Source: Nocardia sp. SYP-A9097
Lineage (GTDB): Bacteria; Actinomycetota; Actinomycetes; Mycobacteriales; Mycobacteriaceae
NCBI RefSeq assembly: GCF_009649815.1
Contig: NZ_WJIC01000008.1
Location: forward strand, 62,001-126,000
Reading direction: 5' to 3'
DNA: 64,000 nucleotides
Part shown: positions 43,689 through 52,782 of the stretch, piece by piece
How the letters are laid out: each line of letters opens with the position of its first letter
How positions within the stretch are numbered: the first letter of the stretch is position 1
Translations under genes and position numbers: made by a program
The notes under the pieces: model-generated
Databases searched by the model: none
What the model was told of the DNA's origin: nothing
The model's input: only the letters and a program-made list of their open reading frames with translations

Positions 43689-45350
43689 TCAGCCCTCTAC
43701 CTGTCGGCGGTCCTGAACGACGCGGAATCTTCCGGCGATGAAGGATTCGTCGGTGAGAGTGGCGTTGCCGGCCGGATTCAATCCGGTCACGTGGTAATCG
43801 CTGTAGGCGGCGGCGTACTGCATCGGCATCGAGGAGACCAGGTTGGCCGACAGCGAGGCTCCCACGTCGGCATACGCGTCGGCGATGGAGTCGACGGCGG
43901 TGTCGTCGGTGCAGTACAGGTACGAGCTGATCGCGCCGTACCGCCGGACGCTGTCGGTCGCGTGTGCCACCGCGGCGTCGCGATCGGCGCAGTCGATGAG
44001 GAACACCACCGGACCGAACTGCTCACCGGCGGGCAGATGTTCGGCGCGACGTGGGTCGAGACGAATCAGCATCGGTGTCGCCACGCGAGCGTGCGGATAA
44101 TCCGGGTGCTCGTACGGGGTGGGCCGGCGCACGAGAGTGCCGTCGGCCGCTGCCTTGTCGGCCAGCTGCCGCAGAGACTGCAGTGTCGTGTCCGACTGCA
44201 GTGCTCCACAGACGGCTCCGGCGCGGCGCGGCGCGCCGGCAAGATCATCGATCGCGGTGGTGAGTGCTGCGATGACCTCCGCACGCGGTACCAGCCCGTT
44301 GTCGGTATGCACACCCGCGTCGGGAATGTAGATGTTCTGCGGTGTGGTGCACATCTGGCCGCTGAACAGTGACAGTCCGCCGGCCAAAGTACGGATCGTG
44401 GCCGACAGGTCATGCACGGAATCCAGGACGACCGTGTTGACGCCCGCCGTTTCGGTGTAAACGACGGCGTTGCCACCGTTGTTTACGAGCCAGTCCCCGA
44501 AGATGGGGCTGCCGGTGAAATCGATGATCCGGGTGGCCGGATCCGTCGCCAGCCGTGCGGCGATCGGGACCTCGACGGTGTCGACGACCAACTGCACGCA
44601 GTCAGCGGGCAGGCCGGCCTCGCGCAGCACATCCCGGATCACACCGACCGCCAGTGCGGTGCCCAGCACCGATCGGGGGTGCGGTTTGACCAGGACCGGG
44701 TTCCCGGTCACCAGGTTCACCAGGATGGCCGGGTAGGCGTTCCATGCGGGAAACGAGGCACACGCGATGACCAGCGCGGTACCCAGCGATCGGGGCCGGA
44801 ATCGCTTCCGCAGGGTCACCGGTGTCTTGCCGAAGGTCTGTTGCCAGGTAACGGCACCCGGAATGCGGCTCAGAGCCGCCCATGCCATCGCGACGCCTTC
44901 CAACCCTCGATCGAGTGCGTTGGTGCCGCTACCGCTGCAGGCCATGGTGAGACTTTGCCCGGTGGTGTGCGAGGTGGCCGCGGCGAATTCCCCGCCTCGC
45001 TCATGGATACGGGTCAGCGCTTCGAGGCACACGCCGACACGTTGCTGTATCGAGGACTCGCGCAGGGATACGACCGCGAATTCTGCTGCCTGCAAGGCTT
45101 CTTCGGCCGAAGGCGCACCGTAGGCGACATTCAATGCCTTCCCGGTGTACGGGGAGATTTCCTCGGCGATGATCGTCGCGGCGGCGGTCGGCGTCGACAA
45201 TTGCAGGGTGGCACCGTCATAGGCGCCCACGAGATCTTCGGCTTGATCCGCAGCGGGTGGAGTGATCGGCGTGAAGCCCGTCCACGCCGTCCGTGTTCGA
45301 TTTGCCTCCACAGCGGCATTGAGCAGATCCAGATGTTTTTCGAAGAACAT
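43689..45350 (-). CDS. paaN: PaaN-family aldehyde dehydrogenase
   Basis: 553 residues. The start MFFEKHLDLLNAAVEANRTR and WTGFTPITPP is typical of PaaN, the ring-opening aldehyde dehydrogenase family of phenylacetate catabolism. The ALDH core includes VIACASFPAWNAYPAILVN, IDFTGSPIFGDWL, GGLSLFSGQMCTTPQNIYIP (catalytic Cys) and EQFGPVVFLID. No C-terminal hydratase domain is present, as in other stand-alone PaaN. It oxidises a semialdehyde or aldehyde, possibly the product of the dioxygenase. It is the first gene of the five-gene operon, with an operator 92 bp upstream. Confidence 0.85.
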   Translation of the reverse strand: MFFEKHLDLLNAAVEANRTRTAWTGFTPITPPAADQAEDLVGAYDGATLQLSTPTAAATIIAEEISPYTGKALNVAYGAPSAEEALQAAEFAVVSLRESSIQQRVGVCLEALTRIHERGGEFAAATSHTTGQSLTMACSGSGTNALDRGLEGVAMAWAALSRIPGAVTWQQTFGKTPVTLRKRFRPRSLGTALVIACASFPAWNAYPAILVNLVTGNPVLVKPHPRSVLGTALAVGVIRDVLREAGLPADCVQLVVDTVEVPIAARLATDPATRIIDFTGSPIFGDWLVNNGGNAVVYTETAGVNTVVLDSVHDLSATIRTLAGGLSLFSGQMCTTPQNIYIPDAGVHTDNGLVPRAEVIAALTTAIDDLAGAPRRAGAVCGALQSDTTLQSLRQLADKAAADGTLVRRPTPYEHPDYPHARVATPMLIRLDPRRAEHLPAGEQFGPVVFLIDCADRDAAVAHATDSVRRYGAISSYLYCTDDTAVDSIADAYADVGASLSANLVSSMPMQYAAAYSDYHVTGLNPAGNATLTDESFIAGRFRVVQDRRQVEG

Positions 45351-45441
45351 GAACTTTCGGTTCCTGTCGAAGGGTGATGCGACTGGGCAAGCGGCACCTG
45401 TGGTCCGTCGGGGTCCGGGATGCGAGGTCCAGCCCACTGCC

Positions 45442-45462
45442 ATTCACTACTGTTATTGAAGT
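45442..45462. promoter_or_regulatory. Cluster operator, copy 1 (upstream of paaN)
   Basis: In minus orientation the core is TTCAATAACAGTAGTGAA, matching 47798-47818 at 20 of 21 positions. The ends TTCA...TGAA are inverted. It lies in the promoter region of the five-gene operon, so it is a candidate site for the double-HxlR regulator. Confidence 0.7.
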
Positions 45463-45579
45463 GAACCAAGCGGCATCGAGATTGTCAACGGCCGATCAGG
45501 GGGCCAGCGTCTCGCGGCCGGAGAGGGCAGAGTGTCAACACCCGCCCACGACCTGTGGGGTCGCGTGGGAGCCGCGCGC

Positions 45580-46509
45580 TCAGGAGTGGAAGGTGACCGA
45601 CGTTCGCTCGAGCGTCATGTCGCACCCGCGGCAACGCAGTGCGGGTTGGAACCAATTCCCGCACTCGTCATGATGCAGGCGCGGGCCCAGGTCCTCGACC
45701 GGGACGTCGGGATGAGCCTGCTGGGTCCAGGCCAATTGGAAGGCGAAGATCGGGAACAACGCACGGCCGCGTGGGGTCATCGTGTATTCGCGACCGCCTG
45801 CTGTGCGGGCAATCATCTGCACTTCGGAAAGGCGGGTCAGCCGCTCTGTCAGCGTGGTCGGCGAGATCTTCAAGATCGACTGAAACTCGCCGAATCTCCG
45901 GACGCCCGAGAGTGCCAGTCCGGCGACCAACACGCTCCAACGATCACCGATCGCCTCCATTACATCGGTGAACTGCAGATCGGCGCGGCTCAATGCGGGT
46001 GCGTTGCGCGTCGATCTGCGCCAGTTCCCCTTGCCCGCAAGCGCCAGCGACTCGAGGTTCACCTGCACTCGGACGTCGCGGGCCTTGACTACACGATCGC
46101 AATGCCCACAGATCAACTCGGGTGGGCCACGATGCCCGCATTGCACATGCACCAGTTCCGGTTGCAGCAGGCCGTCGGCAGCCCATTCACGTTGCCAGCA
46201 CCAGACGCTGACCAGGAATTCCCATGTCGCCAAGCCGAGATCGGTGAGCATGTAATCGTGCCGGTCGTAGCCGCCGGACTGCGGGCATCGCCGCATCAGT
46301 CCCGCCTCGACCAGCGCAGTCAGCCGAGAGGTCAGAATCGCCGGCGGTGCCCCGGTCCGGTCGATCCATTCACTGAAACGCCGGACGTGATCGACGAAGG
46401 CGTCACGCAACACCGCGACGGTGACCCGGTCACCGAGGAGATCGATAGTTTGCGCTACCGGGCTGGTTGCCGGGGTGGGACCTGCGATCTCAGCCACGAC
46501 CACCCCCAC
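45580..46509 (-). CDS. Double HxlR-type regulator (two wHTH-Cys modules in one chain)
   Basis: 309 residues. Module 1 (about 17-150) reads VAQTIDLLGDRVTVAVLRDAF, PPAILTSRLTALVEAGLMRR and ends with a Cys cluster CGHRGPPELICGHC. Module 2 (about 180-309) reads FTDVMEAIGDRWSVLVAGLA, SPTTLTERLTRLSEVQMIAR and ends HDECGNWFQPALRCRGC. HxlR proteins are normally about 100-160 residues and act as dimers, so this chain is a built-in dimer. It is encoded between the two 21-bp operators and 36 bp after a thiolase gene. The GTG at 46509 is used. Confidence 0.85.
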   Translation of the reverse strand: MGVVVAEIAGPTPATSPVAQTIDLLGDRVTVAVLRDAFVDHVRRFSEWIDRTGAPPAILTSRLTALVEAGLMRRCPQSGGYDRHDYMLTDLGLATWEFLVSVWCWQREWAADGLLQPELVHVQCGHRGPPELICGHCDRVVKARDVRVQVNLESLALAGKGNWRRSTRNAPALSRADLQFTDVMEAIGDRWSVLVAGLALSGVRRFGEFQSILKISPTTLTERLTRLSEVQMIARTAGGREYTMTPRGRALFPIFAFQLAWTQQAHPDVPVEDLGPRLHHDECGNWFQPALRCRGCDMTLERTSVTFHS

Positions 46510-46545
46510 ACTTCCCTGATTGCTGTTGCGATTGCCCTGCGCCGA

Positions 46546-47733
46546 TCAGGCCTCCAACACAATAGCGATGCCCTGTCCGACACCGATGCAAGCCGCCGCG
46601 ACACCGATCCCACCTCCGAGACGCCGCAGGTGACGCAGGCAATCGATGACGACGCGAGCCGCCGAAGCACCCAGCGGGTGACCAAGAGCGATTGCGCCCC
46701 CGAACGGGTTCACCCGGTCGGCGGTGATCTGCGGCAGCTCCCGCGAGCAAGCGAGGACCACAGCGGCAAAGGCCTCGTTCAGTTCGAGGACACGGACCTC
46801 GTTCAGGCCGCGTCCGGCGCGGTCCAATGCCTTGTGTATCGCCGGGACCGGGGCCAATGCGAACAAGTCCGGATCGACCCCGACCACTGCCGAGGAGAGG
46901 ATCCGCCCCAGCGGTTCGACCCCGAGCTCGTCGACCACGGCACCACTGGCCACCAGGGCTGCCACGGCACCATCGTTGATCGGCGACGAGTTGCCCGCAG
47001 TGACGCTGCCGTGCGTCGAGAACGCCGGCCGCAGTCCGGCCATTATCGCGGCATCGACCTCTCGAATGGACTCGTCGCACCCGAGGCCCGCATGACCGAT
47101 GACGAATCCATCATGCACGCCCTCGGACCAGGCCTTGGCGGCGAGCTCGTGCGAGCGCAGCGCCCACTCGTCCTGCTCCAACCGCCCGATGCCATTCCCC
47201 TCGGCGACCAGTTCCGCCGAACGGCCCAGTGACTGTACCCAGGGTGCGGGGAAGCGCGGATTGATCATGCGCCAACCGACGGTGGTCGCCGTCAACTCCA
47301 GCTGGCGAGGAAATGCCGAATCGATCGGCGGCAGCACGTAGGGGGCGCGACTCATACTCTCCGAGCCGCCCGCGACGACGACTTCAGCCTCCCCTACGGC
47401 GACGCGACGGGCCGCTGACAGCAATGCCTCAGCACCTGATCCGCACAATCGATTGACGGTCACACCGGGAATCGAGTTCGGCAGACCCGCCAGTAGTGCG
47501 GCCATGCGGGCGACGTTTCGGTTGTCCTCACCTGCACCGTTGGCGTTTCCCCACACCACCTCATCGATTCGGTTCGGGTCCAGTTCCGGGTGTCGCTCCA
47601 TCAGATTCACGATCGGCACTGCGGCAAGGTCGTCGGCGCGAATGTGTGACAGTGCGCCACGTACCGCGCCGAAAGGTGTTCTCACCGCGTCGACAACCCA
47701 GGCTGTCCGTGCGTCAACGATCGAACGGGTCAT
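46546..47733 (-). CDS. Acetyl-CoA acyltransferase (PaaJ/PcaF-like thiolase)
   Basis: 395 residues with all thiolase residues: VNRLCGSGAEALLSAARR (nucleophile Cys about 93), NEAFAAVVLACSRELP, GGAIALGHPLGAS and AACIGVGQGIAIVLEA with the second Cys. It cleaves a 3-oxoacyl-CoA. GAGGAGA precedes the ATG. It is divergent from the second CoA ligase across 103 bp carrying operator copy 2, and is followed by the regulator gene. Confidence 0.92.
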   Translation of the reverse strand: MTRSIVDARTAWVVDAVRTPFGAVRGALSHIRADDLAAVPIVNLMERHPELDPNRIDEVVWGNANGAGEDNRNVARMAALLAGLPNSIPGVTVNRLCGSGAEALLSAARRVAVGEAEVVVAGGSESMSRAPYVLPPIDSAFPRQLELTATTVGWRMINPRFPAPWVQSLGRSAELVAEGNGIGRLEQDEWALRSHELAAKAWSEGVHDGFVIGHAGLGCDESIREVDAAIMAGLRPAFSTHGSVTAGNSSPINDGAVAALVASGAVVDELGVEPLGRILSSAVVGVDPDLFALAPVPAIHKALDRAGRGLNEVRVLELNEAFAAVVLACSRELPQITADRVNPFGGAIALGHPLGASAARVVIDCLRHLRRLGGGIGVAAACIGVGQGIAIVLEA

Positions 47734-47797
47734 TCGCGTTCTCCTCTACGCTCCGCGGCGCCGGGGGCTCTTGCGCAATCCGGCACCGACGTAGTCT

Positions 47798-47818
47798 ACT
47801 TCAATAACTGTAGTGAAT
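47798..47818. promoter_or_regulatory. Cluster operator, copy 2 (thiolase/CoA ligase divergent promoter)
   Basis: Core TTCAATAACTGTAGTGAA, matching the reverse complement of 45442-45462 with one difference at the centre. It lies 18 bp before the ligase start codon and 64 bp before the thiolase start. Confidence 0.7.
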
Positions 47819-47836
47819 TGGAGGAGTCGGGTTCCT

Positions 47837-49399
47837 ATGTCGATCGCGAACGTCATATCCACCGCCGCCGAGAAGTACGGCTCGAACATCGCGGTGCAAG
47901 ACAGCTCGAGGAGTGTGAGCTTCACGGAATTGTCCGACCGGGTAGACCGTCTCGCCGCCGGGTTCGCAGCGACCGGAATCGACGCGGGCAGCACTGTTCT
48001 GGTGCTGCTGCCCAACGCGGTGGCCTCGGTCGAGGTCGACCTCGCGCTGACGATCGGCGGGTTTGTGCGAGTCGCGCTCAATCCTCGTGTCGGAGAACGA
48101 GACTGGACGCGGATCGCCGACGATTGCCGACCTTCCGTGCTGATCTTCGACCCCACCGTCGCCGGCGCCCTCGAATTCGCTTCCACAGCATCGATTCCCG
48201 TCCTCATCACCACCGGGGAGGACCATGACGGTGGCCATTCGCTCGACAGCATGGCTACCGCGTCCCCGCTCCCCGCCCGGCGGCCAGAGCCTCATCCCGA
48301 TTCGCTGTGCGCCTTGCACTACTCCTCGGGCACCACGGGAGTGCCCAAGGGCGCGCAGCGCACCCATGCCAACCGGCTCGCGTCCCTCGACGCGATGCTC
48401 GTGCATGTTCTCGCCGGCACGATGGAGGGTGCCGAGCCGCCGGTCTTCATACATGCCGGACCGGTCATCCACACCAGCGGATTGTTCGTCCTGCCATTTC
48501 TGGCTTCCGGCGGCCGCCAAGTGCTACTGGACCACGCGCGCCCGGTGGATGTGCTCGCCGCTATCGCCAGCTACGGCGGGACCCACACCGCGCTCGTACC
48601 CACGGTCATCGCCAAACTCCTGGAATTCGACGACACCGAACTCGCGCCGATGCATCGGATGCGGATGCTGGCCTATGCCGGTGCGCCCATGCCGGTGAAA
48701 CACATCCGTCAGGCCTACCACCGGATCACACCGAACCTCGTACAGTACTACGGCATGGTCGAGGCGATCCCGCCGCTGACGGTGCTGGATATCGCCGATC
48801 ACCATCGAGCGATGCGGGAGGACACCGACATCCTGAGCTCGGTCGGACGGACCTGCGCCGGGGTGGACATCGACTTCCAGGCCGATCACGTCCCTGTACC
48901 CGACGGACAGACGGGCGAACTGGTGATCCGCGGTGCCGCCGTCAGCCCCGGCTATCACAATGCCGACAGCCGCACCGACCTCGGCAAAAGTCATGCGGGA
49001 GATCGCCTTTACTCCGGCGACCTCGGATTCCGGACAGCCGATGGCTATATCCATCTCACCGGACGAGGCAAAGACATGATCATCACCGGCGGATACAACG
49101 TCTACCCGCTCGAGGTGGAGCAAGCCCTGCGGGCGATTGCCGACCTCACCGATGTTGTGGCCGTGGGCCTACCCGACCCGGTGTGGGGTCAGCGCATCCT
49201 CGTGGCATACACCGCCGCACCGAACACCTCCCTCGACGAGGACCGGGTCCTGGCCGAGAGTCGGCTATTGCTCCCCGACTACAAACGCCCCAAATCCGTT
49301 CACCGCCTGCACGCCTTCCCACTGACACCACTGGGCAAGGTCGACCGCGTCGCGGTTGCCCGGATCTTGTCACCGCTCACCGTCGAACCATCCTCCTGA
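47837..49399 (+). CDS. AMP-forming acyl-CoA synthetase, second copy
   Basis: 520 residues. A3 is LHYSSGTTGVPKGAQRTH, A5 VQYYGMVEAIPPLT, A7 LYSGDLGFRTADGYIHLTGR, A8 KDMIITGGYNVYPLEVE and A10 PLGKVDRVAV. Distinct from the ligase at 40705 (shorter, different A5). ATG 47837 (MSIANVIS) has GGAGGAG upstream; the earlier GTG at 47813 overlaps the operator. It starts a plus-strand pair with the nitronate-monooxygenase-like gene. Confidence 0.92.
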   Translation: MSIANVISTAAEKYGSNIAVQDSSRSVSFTELSDRVDRLAAGFAATGIDAGSTVLVLLPNAVASVEVDLALTIGGFVRVALNPRVGERDWTRIADDCRPSVLIFDPTVAGALEFASTASIPVLITTGEDHDGGHSLDSMATASPLPARRPEPHPDSLCALHYSSGTTGVPKGAQRTHANRLASLDAMLVHVLAGTMEGAEPPVFIHAGPVIHTSGLFVLPFLASGGRQVLLDHARPVDVLAAIASYGGTHTALVPTVIAKLLEFDDTELAPMHRMRMLAYAGAPMPVKHIRQAYHRITPNLVQYYGMVEAIPPLTVLDIADHHRAMREDTDILSSVGRTCAGVDIDFQADHVPVPDGQTGELVIRGAAVSPGYHNADSRTDLGKSHAGDRLYSGDLGFRTADGYIHLTGRGKDMIITGGYNVYPLEVEQALRAIADLTDVVAVGLPDPVWGQRILVAYTAAPNTSLDEDRVLAESRLLLPDYKRPKSVHRLHAFPLTPLGKVDRVAVARILSPLTVEPSS

Positions 49400-49463
49400 C
49401 CCCGCCTGCGCGCCTGCGGAAATCACCCGTCCGACCCCACCTCCCCGCCACGAGTAAGTAGCC

Positions 49464-50426
49464 ATGAAAAACACTTCCCTCCCCGCACTTCGCCTGCCGA
49501 TAATCGCTGCACCGATGTTCCTCGTCTCAGGACCGGATCTCGTGGTCGCCGCGTGCCGAGCCGGAATCATCGGTTCCTTCCCCACTCAGAACTGCCGCAC
49601 GGCCGAGGATCTCGATTCCTGGATGGGGTCGATCACCGATCAGCTCGACAGCGCAGGCACCGGTTCGAACGCGCCTGCCCCATGGGCGGCAAACCTCGTG
49701 ACCCACAGCACAAACGCTCGGCTGACCGACGACCTGCGCCTCATCGCCGAATACCAGCCCCCGGTGGTCATCACCGCCCTCGGCTCACCGCGTCCGGTCA
49801 TGGACGTGGTCAAGGGATACGGCGGCATAGTCATCGCCGATGTCGTCAACATGACGCTCGCTCGCAAGGCCGCCGACGCCGGTGTCGACGGCATGGCGTG
49901 TGTCTCGGCCGGCGCGGGCGGACACACCGGCCACCTCTCCCCCTTTGCCTTCACCTCCGCGGTTCGCGAATTCTTCGACGGACTGGTCATCATCGGCGGC
50001 GGTATCAGTGACGGCTTCGGCGTCGCGGGCGCGATCGCGGCAGGCGCTGATCTCGTCTATATGGGTACCCGCTTCCTCGCCGCACAGGAAAGCATGGCCG
50101 ACCCGGCCTACAAGCAGATGATTGTCGACAACGGACCCGACGACCTGATCGTGAGTGCCGCGATCACCGGCACACCGGCGTCCTGGCTCAAACCGAGCAT
50201 CCGCGCCCAGGGCCTGGACCCCGACAATCTGCCGCCGCTGACCGGAACGAAGAACTACACCTCCGGCACCTCATCGATCAAACGATGGAAGGATGTATGG
50301 GCCGCCGGCCAGGGGCTGCAGACGATCCGCGCCATCGAATCGGTGCCCACCATCGTCGACCGAATCGACAAGGAATACAGCACCGCGCTGCAACGAGTCT
50401 CCCAGCTCTTCGTCCCTGCACGTTGA
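49464..50426 (+). CDS. Nitronate monooxygenase-like flavoprotein
   Basis: 320 residues, FMN-binding TIM barrel of the 2-nitropropane dioxygenase family: LRLPIIAAPMFLVSGPDLVV, IGSFPTQNCRT, MACVSAGAGGHTGHLSPF, VIIGGGISDGFGVAGAIAAG, ADLVYMGTRFLAAQES. The His in AGGHTG is the usual catalytic site. Members also include enoyl-reductase-like enzymes, so the role here may be redox chemistry on the pathway intermediate and not nitronate removal. It is 64 bp after the CoA ligase. Confidence 0.88.
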   Translation: MKNTSLPALRLPIIAAPMFLVSGPDLVVAACRAGIIGSFPTQNCRTAEDLDSWMGSITDQLDSAGTGSNAPAPWAANLVTHSTNARLTDDLRLIAEYQPPVVITALGSPRPVMDVVKGYGGIVIADVVNMTLARKAADAGVDGMACVSAGAGGHTGHLSPFAFTSAVREFFDGLVIIGGGISDGFGVAGAIAAGADLVYMGTRFLAAQESMADPAYKQMIVDNGPDDLIVSAAITGTPASWLKPSIRAQGLDPDNLPPLTGTKNYTSGTSSIKRWKDVWAAGQGLQTIRAIESVPTIVDRIDKEYSTALQRVSQLFVPAR

Positions 50427-51145
50427 CCTCGCCGCCGCACCGCCCGCAACGAGCCACCGCGCGCGGTAGCGGTTGAGTTGATCCGAATCTGCGGCAGCAG
50501 AACCACGACGATCCGTTCGGTGAGATCGCCGTCTCAACGATTCGTCGCGGCCGGCAAGGGCCTACATCGGCGTCCACCGACCCCGCCAGTCGACCTGGCC
50601 ACAGACAGGGCGTCCGGGCCGGTGGGCCAAGCCCCTACTGATCAGCCAGATCGCCACTGACATGCATCAGCGCGCGCATCCCGACGATGCCTCCACAAGG
50701 CGAATACTCGGCTGACAATGCTTGCTACACGAACGCCAAAACGAATCGCATCGAAGATCGCAGCTGAAACACGAAAACCCAGGCTTGGATGAGAATAGGT
50801 GGGCGCCAGTGATCCAAAGCCCCTCCTGACAACAGCGCCGCCGATTGGGATTGGTTTTTTGCAGGGCGGTTTTACACTGCGCCACAGTGTATTCGTCGAT
50901 TTGGATTGCGTCCCCGACGATCGAATAACCTTGAAAACTTGCTAAAGCATCTCGCGTCAGCGCTCACTACGCAATGCTTCAGCTGGCCTGCCCGCCTCCG
51001 ATCAGGTGAGGCACTGCCTCGGACCACTCGGCGGCGAGTTTGCGGATACAGGGTCGGAATATAGGGTCTGATCGCTTCCACGAAACTCGATCGTCGGCAC
51101 CGATAGTTACACATCCCAGCGGCGGCACAGAGGGTTTCGAACCGT
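50427..51145. other. Intergenic region next to tnpB
   Basis: About 720 bp with no supportable gene. A minus-strand frame at 50872-51342 overlaps the tnpB end and has no recognisable domain. The part nearest 51145 would hold the right boundary and any guide portion of a tnpB-linked RNA; no sharp boundary is visible. Confidence 0.4.
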
Positions 51146-51189
51146 TCAGGATGAGAAGCCATCCTGAGCAAGCGAAATGCTCCGCTTGC
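51146..51189 (-). ncRNA. Two hairpins at the tnpB 3' end (possible omega-RNA/right-end structure)
   Basis: 51146-51167 is a perfect 8-bp stem with six-base loop (arm TCAGGATG) that includes the tnpB stop codon. 51168-51189 is a 7-bp stem with eight-base loop (arm GCAAGCG). Adjacent subterminal hairpins at the 3' end of tnpB are typical of IS200/IS605-type right ends, where the guide RNA also arises. Confidence 0.45.
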
Positions 51190-52517
51190 GTTGACCCTTG
51201 TCCGTAGACGTGGGTCTTCTCGTGGCAGTACCCGTTGCCCGTGAATGCAAGGACTTACGCGGGTTTCCAGCGAGCGAGTTTTTCGTCCCGACGCAACTCG
51301 CCGAGGACATTCGCGCCAACGCCGCAAGATTGCGTGCAGCATTCAGGTCGCGATCGATCGAGAAGCCGCATCGATCGCAGTGGAATGTTCTATCGCTAAG
51401 GCGCAGTTTGGTTTTCACCACGCCACATGCCGAACAGGTTTTGGAACTCGGGTACCAGCGATCGACTATATGGAGTTGAGTACCTCTCCGCTCCGACTTG
51501 TATTCGAGTTGACGCCGGAACTCGCCCCAACCAGCATCCGCGATGGAACGCGCCAGCCGCCGGTTGGCCAGCATCCCAGCCACATTCAGATCCTCGATCA
51601 CAATCGAGCCGTAGCGGTCCACGAGCCCGGTGGTGAGTTTGTGCAACGCATCGCGCCGAGCGTTGGCGACCCGAGCATGTGCACGAGCAAGGCGCGCCTG
51701 CGTTCGAAGCCATCGATTCGACGGTTCCGAACGGGTCCGCCTGTTCCTGCCACGACGACGTGCCGCTTGCCGCTGCAGTCGACGAACCCGACGTTTCACT
51801 GCATCGAGGTGACGAGGATTGGGCACTACCGTGCCATCGGAGAGCACAGCAAGCGAGGACACTCCGAGATCGACCCCAACCACTCGATCTGGTTGCACCG
51901 GTGCCGAATCGGCGCGGCTGACCTCAACAGAGAAGGACACGAACCACTGCCCCGCCCGCATCGATACCGTAGCCGAGCGAATCCGGGCGCTGCCCTGTTC
52001 CAAATGCCGGGCAAGCTTGCGGGTTGATTCATGCGAGCGCACCAGTCCGAGGCGAGGAAGACGAACGTGGCGGCGATCAATCGCGAGTCCGATTGCCCCC
52101 GTCGTGAATCGGCAGGACATCGCTCTGCCCTTCTCCTTGAATCGAGGAAACCGCATCGCCGCACCAGCTCGTGTCTCCGCCCGAGACTCGACCCAATTCC
52201 GCAACGCCGCATCCAGATTCACGAACCCCGACGCGTACGCCTCCTTGGAGTTCTCCGGCCACCACGGCGCGACAACACCCTTCACCTGATTCCAGTCCTT
52301 GCGCAGGGCATACGCCGGCCATCCCACTGCCGGCGTGAGTTCATCCTCGGTCAATCCGTAAGAACGCTCGGCCTCCCCGCTGTTCCAGGTTCGCCCGGAT
52401 CCGCTGCAACCCCCAGTTATAAGCGAACCGCTGAGCACCACAATGCGACCGAAGCGCCTGATCCTGAACGGAGGTGGGATCGAGCGCAAACCGATAGGCC
52501 TGAATCACGACGCCCAC
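51146..52517 (-). pseudogene. tnpB: Solitary TnpB (OrfB), frameshifted near the N-terminus
   Basis: The frame from GTG 52517 reads MGVVIQAYRFALDPTSVQDQ...GAQRFAYNWGLQRIRANLEQR, then breaks at a G4 run (52375-52378) with one base too many. The rest follows in the next frame: AERSYGLTEDELTPAVGW to the stop at 51146. Key nuclease parts are intact: VGVDLGVSSLAVLSDG (RuvC Asp), IVIEDLNVAGML (Glu), a C-x2-C...C-x2-C zinc finger and DRDLNAARNLA (Asp). No tnpA is present. As written, translation gives no full TnpB; a sequencing error is possible. Confidence 0.85.
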
Positions 52518-52613
52518 AATACCCCCGTCTGATCAACCGAACCGGACAGTCATCGAATGCTTGTTCGAACTTTACCGAGGCTCAGTCATGACGAGCGTGA
52601 AAACGCAAAGAAA

Positions 52614-52643
52614 ACCGGCAGGTACCTGTTGGTACCTGCCGGT
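52614..52643 (-). terminator. Intrinsic terminator of the tRNA gene
   Basis: A perfect 13-bp stem (arm ACCGGCAGGTACC) with a four-base loop starts 6 bp after the tRNA 3' end. In minus orientation it is followed by a T-rich run (TTTTCTTTGCGTTTT). Confidence 0.88.
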
Positions 52644-52649
52644 TCAGGG

Positions 52650-52721
52650 TGGGCGCACGCGGTTTCGAACCGCGGACCGCTGGTGTGTAAAACCAGTGCT
52701 CTACCACTGAGCTATACGCCC
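52650..52721 (-). tRNA. tRNA-Val(TAC)
   Basis: A 72-nt cloverleaf. The acceptor stem starts GGGCGTA, the D-arm contains AGCTCAGTGGTAGAGC, the anticodon stem CTGGT/ACCAG encloses the loop TTTACAC (anticodon TAC, reading GUA), the T-arm holds GGTTCGAAACC, and the 3' end is TGCGCCCA. CCA is not encoded. Confidence 0.95.
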
Positions 52722-52782
52722 GAGACTCCGGCGTGAGCCGGGGCCGGATGTTGCTTCCGGAGGAAAAATCCGGGGCAACGGG

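Noticed and set aside
45532..47232. 566-codon plus-strand frame across the regulator and thiolase
   Set aside because: It is antisense to two clear genes, and its composition is Arg/Gln/His-rich noise.
50872..51342. Minus-strand frame of 156 codons next to tnpB
   Set aside because: It overlaps the tnpB end in another frame, is Arg/Cys-rich, and has no start signal or family.
52650..52721. tRNA-Val as a possible integration site
   Set aside because: No integrase gene or repeated tRNA 3' end is seen nearby; tnpB elements do not use tRNA sites.
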